This document shows positions 6,084 to 13,067 of a DNA stretch of 14,991 bases, one piece after another. Position 1 is the stretch's first letter; every line of letters begins with the position of its first letter. Source of the DNA: Elusimicrobia bacterium RIFCSPLOWO2_01_FULL_54_10 (GTDB taxonomy: Bacteria > Elusimicrobiota > Elusimicrobia > 2-02-FULL-39-32); the NCBI GenBank assembly GCA_001799975.1, contig MGUQ01000129.1, positions 10,640 through 25,630 of the forward strand, written 5' to 3'. Under the pieces are notes generated by a model. That model did no database searches, was not told the origin of the DNA, and saw only the letters and a list, made by a program, of their open reading frames with translations. The position numbers and the translations under genes are program-made.

Positions 6084-7853
6084 ATGAATTCAAAGTCATA
6101 TGATGTGATCGTGGTGGGCGCGGGGCACGCGGGCATTGAGGCGTCCCTGGCCGGCGCGCGCATGGGCTTAAAAACTCTTCTCCTCACCATGAACCTCGAT
6201 TCTGTTGGACAAATGTCCTGCAATCCTTCCATCGGCGGTCTGGCCAAGGGGCAGGTGGTGCGCGAAGTGGACGCCATGGGCGGCGAAATGGCCAAAAACA
6301 CGGATATTTCCGGCCTGCAGTTCCGCATGCTCAACATGTCCAAAGGCCCTGCCGTACAGTCGCCTCGCGCACAGTGCGACAAAAAACTTTATCAGTTCAC
6401 CATCAAACACACGGTTGAGCTCCAGCCAAACCTGGACTTGAAGCAAGGCGAGGTCGCGCGGCTGGTTTTTGAGGTAGCGGGCAATTCGAAGCGCGTTGTG
6501 GGGATAGTGATGAAGAGCGGCATTGAATATTCAGCCCAGGCTGTGGTTCTTACCACGGGCACATTCATGAAAGCCCTTCTGCATTACGGCATGGACCATG
6601 CTCCGGGCGGGCGCTCCGGCGAGGGCCGCTCCGAGACATTGTCTGACGGCTTGAGGGGAATCGGTTTTGAAGTGGGCCGAATGAAAACCGGCACTCCCAT
6701 GCGCATCAATTCCAAGACCATCGATTATTCCAAATGCATCATCCAGCCGGGAGACGAGCCCCCTGTTCCCTTTTCCCACTTCACGGAAAGCATCACCCAA
6801 AAACAGCTCCCCTGCTGGCTCACTTATACCAACGAGCTCACCAGCCAGATCATCCGCGAAAACCTGGACCGCTCCCCGCTTTATTCCGGCAAGATCAAGT
6901 CCATCGGGCCCAGATATTGTCCCAGCATTGAAGATAAAGTAGTGAAATTCCCTCATCATGGCCGCCATCAGGTGTTTCTCGAGCCGGAAGGCTACACCAC
7001 GGAAGAAGTGTATGTGAACGGTCTCTCCACAAGCCTGCCCGAGGACGTCCAATTGGAAATTGTGCGCACGGTGCCGGGGCTCGAAAGAGCCGAGATCATG
7101 CGAGCGGGCTACGCCGTGGAATACGATTTTTGCCCACCCACCCAATGCCATCCTACTTTGGAAACCAAGTTGGCAGAAGGCCTCTATTTTGCCGGCCAAA
7201 TCTGCGGCACCACGGGCTATGAAGAAGCCGCCGGTCTGGGCTTCATGGCGGGTGTGAACGCGGCCTTGAAAATCAAAGGGGAGCCGCCCTTTGTTTTGAA
7301 ACGCGACGAAGCCTACATCGGCGTCATGATTGACGATCTGGTCACCAAGGGCGTGGACGAGCCTTACCGCTTGTTCACCTCCCGGGCTGAATACCGCCTG
7401 CAATTGCGGAGTGACAATGCCGATTTGCGCCTGATGGATTACGGATATAAATTCGGATTAATTAGTGAAGATATGTATCAAAGATTTTGTGAATATCGCA
7501 GAACTGTAGGGGGCGACCCCCGTGTCGCCCCTGTGGAAAATCTGTGGTCCAATGAAAAGGTATTGGCACAGATTGCCATTCAGAAAAAATATGCCGGCTA
7601 TTTGGCGCGTCAGGCCCAGGTGATCTCGAAATTCCGGCGGGCGGAAAGCAAGGAAATTCCCGATAATTTCGATTATGACTCCATCCCGGGCTTTCTGAAC
7701 GAGTCCCGCCAGAAATTCAAGCGCATCCGTCCCAAGACCCTGGGCCAGGCGGCGCGGATTCCTGGAATCCCTCCTTCCTGCGTGGGAGTGCTTTCGGTCT
7801 ATCTCGAGCGCCGCCTTCGCGCCCGCAAGGCGTCCCTGCTTGGCCAGATTTAA
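6084..7853 (+). CDS. mnmG: tRNA uridine-5-carboxymethylaminomethyl enzyme MnmG (GidA)
   Basis: FAD-dependent enzyme that, with the GTPase MnmE, installs the cmnm5 group on the wobble uridine of certain tRNAs. The chosen ATG gives MNSKSYDVIVVGAGHAG, the standard N-terminus with the dinucleotide-binding GxGxxG at residues 12-17. Other family marks are CNPSIGGLAKG (residues 46-56) with Cys46, PRYCPSIEDK with Cys279, the FAD-contact segment CGTTGYEEAAGLGFMAG, and the tRNA/MnmE-binding end (GYLARQ, then GQAARIPGIPP). At 589 residues it is about 40 shorter than typical MnmG. The shortfall lies between RFCEYR (about residue 470) and IAIQKKYAGY, where a palindromic element is translated in frame as VGGDPRVAP (475-483). 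No MnmE gene is present here. The gene starts 23 bases after czcA without a strong Shine-Dalgarno sequence and overlaps the next gene by 14 bp. Confidence 0.95.
   Translation: MNSKSYDVIVVGAGHAGIEASLAGARMGLKTLLLTMNLDSVGQMSCNPSIGGLAKGQVVREVDAMGGEMAKNTDISGLQFRMLNMSKGPAVQSPRAQCDKKLYQFTIKHTVELQPNLDLKQGEVARLVFEVAGNSKRVVGIVMKSGIEYSAQAVVLTTGTFMKALLHYGMDHAPGGRSGEGRSETLSDGLRGIGFEVGRMKTGTPMRINSKTIDYSKCIIQPGDEPPVPFSHFTESITQKQLPCWLTYTNELTSQIIRENLDRSPLYSGKIKSIGPRYCPSIEDKVVKFPHHGRHQVFLEPEGYTTEEVYVNGLSTSLPEDVQLEIVRTVPGLERAEIMRAGYAVEYDFCPPTQCHPTLETKLAEGLYFAGQICGTTGYEEAAGLGFMAGVNAALKIKGEPPFVLKRDEAYIGVMIDDLVTKGVDEPYRLFTSRAEYRLQLRSDNADLRLMDYGYKFGLISEDMYQRFCEYRRTVGGDPRVAPVENLWSNEKVLAQIAIQKKYAGYLARQAQVISKFRRAESKEIPDNFDYDSIPGFLNESRQKFKRIRPKTLGQAARIPGIPPSCVGVLSVYLERRLRARKASLLGQI
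7508..7532 (+). repeat. Palindromic element inside mnmG
   Basis: GGGGCGAC (7510-7517) pairs perfectly with GTCGCCCC (7524-7531) around a six-base loop, and a flanking A/T pair extends it with a bulged G. It is far more GC-rich than the adjoining codons and reads through in frame. Similar GGGGCGAC palindromes are familiar as dispersed repeats in some bacterial genomes. In-frame palindrome insertions into genes are known from the Rickettsia RPE elements. Confidence 0.7.
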
Positions 7854-9042
7854 GTCATTCCTTCTCTGGGTCAGCCTGGTGCTGGCCTCCTGCGACGCCT
7901 TGCGGGCGCAAGTGCCGCCAAACGGCTCTGAATTCCCAAAAAATCCCAACTGGATAAGAAGCTCGGTCGTCTATCAGATTTATCCCCGGACTTTTTCTCC
8001 CGAAGGCAAACTCTTCGGCGTGGAAAACGAGCTGATGCGCATCAAAAACCTGGGTGCGACTTGCCTACTTATTCTGCCCGTCGCCACGGATGATTTGTCA
8101 ACCGTGAAACTGGAATTCGGGACGAAAGACAACTTGAAATCCCTGGTCGAACAGGCTCATTTCAATGAAATTCGGGTGATCCTGGCGTTCAGGATAGAAC
8201 CGGATGCAGTCCCAGAAAAAATGAAACATGGTTTTCTCTCCTGGATTAAAAGTTATTCCCTGGATGGGATTTATCTCATGGGGGCAAGCAGCCTGCCCAA
8301 GGGATTTCTGGAGGAGCTTTCAAATGACATTGAAAAATTCCGCCCCAGCTTTGTTCTGGCGGTTGACGGATTAGGAATGCCCGGGTCACGCTTGGGTTCA
8401 GACCCGAATTTTTACGGCACCGTTTCCAACTCCGCGTCCGGCGCCATGCCGGTGTCATTCCTGCCGCCCATTTTAGAAGAAGATTCCAGGCGCCCTGCAG
8501 GAGCGGCGGTGCCCTTGCGTTTTCTGGAGTCATATGACAACCCCCGCTCCGCCGCGCTTTTAGGCGCCGGTGCCAAGGCCGGGGCGGTCCTGCTTTTTAC
8601 CCTGGACGGGGTTCCCATGCTTTGCGCGGGGCAGGAAATTGGCGAGACCCACCAGCACTCCATTGACTCCAAAGAGGTTATTGACTGGAAAGCAGGGTCA
8701 AAGAAGAATGGGGAATTGAGAAAGTTTTTCAAGCAGCTCATCCACTTTAGAAAATCACATCCCTCCTTGGCCCGGGGACAGAAATTCAGGATCCCGTCCA
8801 AAGGCAGTGAATCCGCGTTTGCGTTTGCCGCGTCTTACCGGGATGACGCGGTGCTGGTGGCGGTCAATCTTTCGGCCTCACCCGTGGATGCCGTTTTGGA
8901 GCTTCCGGCCATCTTTTATTCGGCCGGAGGTAAACTGACGCTCAAAGAAGCCCTGGGCAATGGAAAACTGGACCGTCTGGGCGAAGATTCGTCCAGCCTC
9001 CGCCTGCCGCCCTGGGGATTTATGATTTGGGAATCAAAATAG
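7840..9042 (+). CDS. GH13 alpha-amylase-like lipoprotein, catalytically degenerate
   Basis: A 400-residue exported protein with the outline of a GH13 alpha-amylase. The start is a TTG overlapping the end of mnmG by 14 bp. It gives a good signal peptide with a lipobox LASC, so Cys18 is probably lipid-modified. GH13 landmarks are SVVYQIYPRTFSPEG (42-56), LGATCLLILPV (71-81), FLESYDNPR (228-236), and LDGVPMLCAGQEIGE (255-269), followed by a C-terminal beta domain. The catalytic regions are eroded. Region I reads VILAFRIEPDA instead of a DxxxNH pattern. Region II reads LDGIYLMGASSL, without the nucleophile Asp of GFRxD. Region III reads FVLAVDGLG, without the acid Glu. Region IV keeps only the Asp of NHD. 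The barrel is also short. It may be a carbohydrate-binding or scaffolding pseudoenzyme, comparable in logic to rBAT/4F2hc, rather than a hydrolase. Confidence 0.8.
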   Translation: MARFKSFLLWVSLVLASCDALRAQVPPNGSEFPKNPNWIRSSVVYQIYPRTFSPEGKLFGVENELMRIKNLGATCLLILPVATDDLSTVKLEFGTKDNLKSLVEQAHFNEIRVILAFRIEPDAVPEKMKHGFLSWIKSYSLDGIYLMGASSLPKGFLEELSNDIEKFRPSFVLAVDGLGMPGSRLGSDPNFYGTVSNSASGAMPVSFLPPILEEDSRRPAGAAVPLRFLESYDNPRSAALLGAGAKAGAVLLFTLDGVPMLCAGQEIGETHQHSIDSKEVIDWKAGSKKNGELRKFFKQLIHFRKSHPSLARGQKFRIPSKGSESAFAFAASYRDDAVLVAVNLSASPVDAVLELPAIFYSAGGKLTLKEALGNGKLDRLGEDSSSLRLPPWGFMIWESK

Positions 9043-9052
9043 AATTTCGTTC

Positions 9053-10015
9053 ATGAAGTTGAGGCCGTTAGGAAAAACAGGAATGCAGGTGTCAGAAATC
9101 GGGTTCGGCGCCTGGGCCATCGGCGGGGGGATGTGGGGAAAAACGAATGACCCCGTCTCACATGACGCCTTGCGCCGGGCTCTGGATCTGGGCTGCAATT
9201 TTGTGGACACGGCTGCGGTGTACGGGGACGGGCACTCGGAACAGCTGGTGGGAAAAATCCACCGCGAGAGAGGCGGAAAATTTTATGTTGCCACCAAAGT
9301 GCCGCCCAAAGATTTCAACTGGCCGCCTGTTAAAAATTGCCCAGTCAAGAAGGCGTTTCCCGCAAAATGGGTGCGGGAACAGACGGAAAACAGCCTGCGG
9401 CATTTGGGCATGGACTGCGTGGACTTGCAGCAAATCCACGTCTGGTCTTCCAACTGGGTGCACGAAACGGAATGGGTCGAAACTCTTCAGCGATTGAGGG
9501 ACGAAGGCAAGATCCGCTTCATCGGCGTTTCAGTCAACGATCATGCTCCCGCCCAAGCCTTGGAGCTGGCCCGCTCGGGCCTGGCGGACACAATCCAGGT
9601 CATCCACAACGTTTTCGATCAATCTCCGGAAGACGAGCTTTTTCCCCTGTGCCTGGAAAAGGAAGTGGGGATTTTGGCAAGGGTGCCCCTGGACGAAGGG
9701 TCGCTCACCGGCAAGTTCACTTATGACACGACATTTGCAAAAGGAGACTGGAGAAAGGACTATTTTCCTGCTGATGTCCTGCGGGAAACCGTGGACCGTG
9801 TTGAAAAATTGAAACCCCTGATTGCCCGGGAAGCTCCGTCTCTGGCAGTAGGGGCCCTAAAATATTGTTTGTCCCAACCCGCGGTTTCCACGGTGATCCC
9901 CGGCATCCGCAGTCCGGAGCAGGCTCTGGCCAACTGTTCCGCTTCCGATGGGAAACTCTTGAGCCCTCAACTGCTTAAAGATCTCAAAAAGCACCGCTGG
10001 GTCCGCAGCGGCTAA
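9053..10015 (+). CDS. Aldo/keto reductase
   Basis: Cytosolic NAD(P)H-dependent oxidoreductase of the aldo/keto reductase superfamily with a single TIM-barrel domain. The N-terminus MKLRPLGKTGMQVSEIGFG is typical of bacterial members. The catalytic tetrad is complete: Asp52 and Tyr57 (FVDTAAVYGDGHSEQLVG), Lys82 (YVATK) and His129 (LQQIHVW). The end carries VIPGIRSPEQALAN, the usual cofactor-binding segment. The 320 residues are normal for the family. The substrate cannot be told from sequence; sugars, aldehydes or ketones are all possible. It begins 10 bases after the amylase-like gene without a clear Shine-Dalgarno sequence, so it is probably co-transcribed. Its stop overlaps that of the convergent gene on the other strand. 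Confidence 0.92.
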   Translation: MKLRPLGKTGMQVSEIGFGAWAIGGGMWGKTNDPVSHDALRRALDLGCNFVDTAAVYGDGHSEQLVGKIHRERGGKFYVATKVPPKDFNWPPVKNCPVKKAFPAKWVREQTENSLRHLGMDCVDLQQIHVWSSNWVHETEWVETLQRLRDEGKIRFIGVSVNDHAPAQALELARSGLADTIQVIHNVFDQSPEDELFPLCLEKEVGILARVPLDEGSLTGKFTYDTTFAKGDWRKDYFPADVLRETVDRVEKLKPLIAREAPSLAVGALKYCLSQPAVSTVIPGIRSPEQALANCSASDGKLLSPQLLKDLKKHRWVRSG

Positions 10016-11109
10016 ACTGCCGGGAACGACCTTCGGATAAACCCCTTTAAATCCTGTTCCCACCCGGGTAAAACCTGCCGTACTTTCCAGGGCTCACCGC
10101 AAAATAATCCGGGCCCTCCTTTTGGATGAACATGGCTGATGGGAATCACCCGAAGCGCCATGCCTCTGCCGCAAATCCTCCCCAGCAATATCCGAAAAAG
10201 CCGCAGACGGAAGGGCGAGAGCATTCTGAGTTCTTCCCTGAAGTCAGCCGTCAGTTCTGAAAGGGTGCCTTTGGGTATTCCGCGGCTGTCCAGATACGCT
10301 TGAAGCGCCAACTCTTCTTGGGGCGACAGATTTCCCGTGAGGCACGCAGAGCCCGCACCTTTGCAGAGCAGGCGCACCACGGAGAGTTCAAAGTCCCTCC
10401 TGTGGCATGCGGCTTTCAAGCGTTGGGGCATTTCACGGTAAGCCCGCTGCGCAAACTCGCGCATGGAATAAAGGATCCTTGAATTGTGGATCACCCCGCC
10501 CGGAAGCGCCAGGCAAACGATTTCGCCGCGTTTCAGAGCCCGAAGGATTTCAAAAAAGATGCGGAAATAGCGGACCCGGCCCAGGAGCGGGCCGATCCAG
10601 GCGGGTTTGCCTCCCGGGATCCTGTCCATGGCGATGTGGGCCCGGCTCATGATCCCCTGATACAGCCCTTTGACAGATGGCGAAAGCGTGTCCAGGGCAA
10701 AATCATCCACGGCCTGCACCAGCCTGAACCTTGCCCCGGGAGCGAGTTGATTTGAAATTTTTAAAGCCAGGAGGATCATTTCACCCAGCAGATGCGCCTC
10801 GCGCGGAACCGGCTGCGGGTGGGAGGTGATGATCAGGACTGCCTCGTCCGGGGATTTGGGCTCCATGGGCTTGGGGTCGGCAGGCGCTGTTTTGGCCTTG
10901 GAAGCGGCCATCGCCTTGGAGGCACGGTTGGCGAGCCGGCTTGGAGCCAGATGCAGGGCGGTTCCCACGATGAGTCCCAAGCCCGTGAAAAAAAATTCGG
11001 TCAGGACTGAAAGGAATGATCTTTTTCTGGGGGTTTTGTTGAGAAGTTCGGCGTCAGCGCCGACGGCTATGGTAAGAAGTTCTTGCTGAAAGCGCTCGCC
11101 GAGGCTCAT
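10012..11109 (-). CDS. Membrane-anchored protein, remote PlsC-acyltransferase-like
   Basis: I do not recognise this 365-residue protein with certainty. One hydrophobic segment (about 32-55) is followed by an Ala/Lys/Pro-rich linker (64-89) and a soluble domain. That domain shows a weak resemblance, in order, to PlsC-type glycerophosphate acyltransferases: AVLIITSHPQP (90-100) in place of the HX4D block, AHIAMDRIPGG (158-167) in place of the substrate-binding block, CLALPGGVIHNS (199-210) in place of FPEGTRS, RVIPI (320-324) in place of the PVIP block, then GEPW (338-341). The acidic residue of HX4D is absent, so activity is doubtful and the assignment is an inference. The ATG directly follows a 57-bp palindrome whose G-rich arm occupies the ribosome-binding position. 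It is convergent with the aldo/keto reductase gene. Confidence 0.7.
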   Translation of the reverse strand: MSLGERFQQELLTIAVGADAELLNKTPRKRSFLSVLTEFFFTGLGLIVGTALHLAPSRLANRASKAMAASKAKTAPADPKPMEPKSPDEAVLIITSHPQPVPREAHLLGEMILLALKISNQLAPGARFRLVQAVDDFALDTLSPSVKGLYQGIMSRAHIAMDRIPGGKPAWIGPLLGRVRYFRIFFEILRALKRGEIVCLALPGGVIHNSRILYSMREFAQRAYREMPQRLKAACHRRDFELSVVRLLCKGAGSACLTGNLSPQEELALQAYLDSRGIPKGTLSELTADFREELRMLSPFRLRLFRILLGRICGRGMALRVIPISHVHPKGGPGLFCGEPWKVRQVLPGWEQDLKGFIRRSFPAV

Positions 11110-11166
11110 CCCACCACCCGCTTGCGAATCGAAGATTCGCCTGGCGGCGAATAAGCGGGTGGTGGG
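11110..11166. repeat. 57-bp nested palindrome filling an intergenic gap
   Basis: The outer arms CCCACCACCCGCTT (11110-11123) and AAGCGGGTGGTGGG (11153-11166) are perfect 14-bp inverted repeats. Inside lies a second hairpin, GCGAATC / GATTCGC (11124-11130 and 11134-11140) with loop GAA, then a 12-base arm containing a third GCGAAT (11147-11152). The element occupies all but one base of the gap between the HD-GYP stop and the next start. No T-run follows on either side. It could be a REP/MITE-like repeat that also attenuates or processes the mRNA. Confidence 0.85.
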
Positions 11167-11167
11167 G

Positions 11168-12196
11168 TCAATGCCCGCTGGCGGTTTTAACGTGGATCTT
11201 GCGGGTCACCATGGTGTTGAAATCTTCTGACCGCACGAATTTTTCCCATGTCCTCAGGATGTCACCGTCCCACCAGCCGCGTTTGACTTCCTCATACATC
11301 ACGCTGAAAGTTTTGTCCAGCGTCCAGGCGTCTTTGTAGGAGCGGCGGGTGGTGAGGGCATCGTAAATGTCGGAGATGGTCACAATCCGCACCAGCACGG
11401 GGATTTCGTCGCGCTTGAGCCCATCGGGATAGCCGGAGCCGTCCAGTTTTTCGTGGTGGTGACGGATCAGAGGCAGAGCGTCTTGGGCGGAGCGCAGGCG
11501 CTCGCAGATGCTGCAGCCCGTGACGGGATGCGTCTTCATGATGTCGAATTCTTCCCGGGTGAGCGAGCCGGGCTTGAGCAATATGGAGTCCGGGATGGCC
11601 ATTTTTCCTATGTCGTGCAGAACGCCGCCCTTGTCCAGGATTTCCAGCTCGGCTTCGCTGCGCTTGAGCAGCTTGCCCAGCAGCACGGAATAGCGGGACA
11701 CCCGGTCCGCGTGGCCCAGGGTATAGGAATCCTTGGCTTCGATGATGCGGGCGAGCGTGAAAACGATGTTTTCCACGTCATCGAGCTGGTCGTTGAGGGA
11801 CTTGACCCTCAGGAGGGAACGGATGCGGGTGAGCAGTTCCACCTGGCGGTAGGGCTTGGTGATGAAATCGTCCACGCCGGCTTCCAGGCCTTCCAGCTTG
11901 GCTCCCAACTCCGAAAGGGCGGTGAGCATGATGATGGGCACCATGCGGGTGCTCTTGTGGGCCTTGAGCTGGCGGGCCACTTCATAGCCGTTTTCGCCGG
12001 GCATGTCCACATCCAGCAGGATCAAGTCCGGGAAATGCCTGATTCCCGATTCCAGGGCGTCAATGCCGTTGTGGGCGAGAATGCATTCGTAGCCGTTGTC
12101 CCGCAGGAGCTGGGAGAGGATTTCCGCGTCGCTCTGGTTGTCGTCAGCCACCAGGATTTTGTAGATTTTGGAATTGGGTTTAAACGGGTCTTGCAT
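11168..12196 (-). CDS. Response regulator with HD-GYP domain
   Basis: Cytosolic two-domain signalling protein. The receiver domain (about residues 12-128) has the acidic pair Asp18/Asp19, the phospho-acceptor Asp62 (LILLDVDMPG), Thr92 and Lys114 (ITKPY), so all key residues are intact. The HD-GYP output domain (about 140-342) has HDIGK (194-198), HHHEK (246-250) and DGSGYP (252-257), the full signature of a metal-dependent cyclic-di-GMP phosphodiesterase. Phosphorylation presumably controls c-di-GMP breakdown. No histidine kinase or diguanylate cyclase is present in the window, so its partner is elsewhere. The start overlaps the end of folD by 17 bp, and AAGGAA lies just upstream of the ATG, indicating co-transcription and probable translational coupling. 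Confidence 0.95.
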   Translation of the reverse strand: MQDPFKPNSKIYKILVADDNQSDAEILSQLLRDNGYECILAHNGIDALESGIRHFPDLILLDVDMPGENGYEVARQLKAHKSTRMVPIIMLTALSELGAKLEGLEAGVDDFITKPYRQVELLTRIRSLLRVKSLNDQLDDVENIVFTLARIIEAKDSYTLGHADRVSRYSVLLGKLLKRSEAELEILDKGGVLHDIGKMAIPDSILLKPGSLTREEFDIMKTHPVTGCSICERLRSAQDALPLIRHHHEKLDGSGYPDGLKRDEIPVLVRIVTISDIYDALTTRRSYKDAWTLDKTFSVMYEEVKRGWWDGDILRTWEKFVRSEDFNTMVTRKIHVKTASGH

Positions 12197-13067
12197 GTTT
12201 CCTTGCCAGCGCCACGGTATTTTTAAGAAGCATGGCGATGGTCATGGGGCCCACTCCGCCGGGCACGGGGGTGATCCATCCCGCCCGGGCCGAAGCCGCG
12301 TCAAAATCCACATCGCCGAAAATTTTGCCTTCAGGGCTCCGGTTGATGCCCACGTCAATCACCACCGCGCCTTCCTTGATCCAGGAGCCCTCAATCATCT
12401 TGGCTTTTCCAACGGCCGCCACCAAAATGTCGGCTTCGCGGCAGACGGCGTCCAGGTTTTGAGTGCGGGAATGGGCAATCGTCACCGTGCAGTGGCTGGC
12501 CAGCAGGAGCGCCGCCGCGGGTTTGCCCACAATGAGGGAGCGCCCCACCACGACCGCGTTTTTTCCGGCCAGGCGCAGGCCCGTGCTTTCCACGAGCAGG
12601 AGACAGCCCAGGGGCGTGCAGGGAATGGGAATGTTCCGCGCATAAATTTCGGCCATGTCTTTGGCGGATATGAGCCGCCCCAAATTTGTGGGATGAAACC
12701 CGTCGGCGTCTTTGGCCGGGGTCACGGCTTCCAAAACGCGCTCCGAATCCACTTGGGGGGGCAAAGGCAGCTGGATGAGCATGCCGTGCACTTTGGGGTC
12801 GGCGTTGAGTTCGCGGACTTTGGCTAAAACGGTTTCGGTGGAGGCGTCTTTGGGCAGGGTGTGGTTGAAAGAATTCATGCCCGCTTCCTGGCAGGCCTTG
12901 TGTTTGCTGGCCACATAAATTTTGGAGGCCGGATCTTCGCCCACCAGAAGCGTGGCCAGGCCGGGTTGAACGCCCTTTTTCTTAAGCGTTTCCACGTCCG
13001 TTTTAATGGCGGCCCGGGTTTCGGCCGCTATTTTTTTGCCGTCAATGATTTGGGCAGTCATCGTCAT
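12180..13067 (-). CDS. folD: Methylenetetrahydrofolate dehydrogenase/cyclohydrolase
   Basis: Bifunctional cytosolic enzyme that interconverts 5,10-methylene-, 5,10-methenyl- and 10-formyl-tetrahydrofolate, supplying one-carbon units. The 295 residues match the family. The catalytic YVASKHKAC segment (Tyr51, Lys55), QLPLP with Gln99, and KDADGFHP (119-126) with Asp122 form the active site. PCTPLG (149-154), the NADP-binding VGRSLIVGKP (174-183) and TPVPGGVGPMTIAMLL near the end complete the signature. The ATG overlaps the stop of the upstream metF-tldD reading frame by four bases (ATGA), and its own end overlaps the HD-GYP gene, so it is embedded in a minus-strand operon. Pairing with the end of metF, the next step in methylene-THF use, makes metabolic sense. 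Confidence 0.97.
   Translation of the reverse strand: MTMTAQIIDGKKIAAETRAAIKTDVETLKKKGVQPGLATLLVGEDPASKIYVASKHKACQEAGMNSFNHTLPKDASTETVLAKVRELNADPKVHGMLIQLPLPPQVDSERVLEAVTPAKDADGFHPTNLGRLISAKDMAEIYARNIPIPCTPLGCLLLVESTGLRLAGKNAVVVGRSLIVGKPAAALLLASHCTVTIAHSRTQNLDAVCREADILVAAVGKAKMIEGSWIKEGAVVIDVGINRSPEGKIFGDVDFDAASARAGWITPVPGGVGPMTIAMLLKNTVALARKHARPV

Noticed and set aside
11110..11166. 57-bp palindrome as a conventional intrinsic terminator
   Set aside because: Both sides lack a T-tract; on the minus strand the stem runs straight into the next start codon.
11453..12226. 257-codon open frame on the plus strand opposite the HD-GYP gene and end of folD
   Set aside because: The minus-strand genes carry complete catalytic motifs over the same bases; the plus translation is Val/Gly/Gln-rich and unlike any family I know.
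12168..12827. 219-codon open frame on the plus strand opposite folD
   Set aside because: A shadow of folD, whose active-site and NADP motifs are intact in the minus frame.
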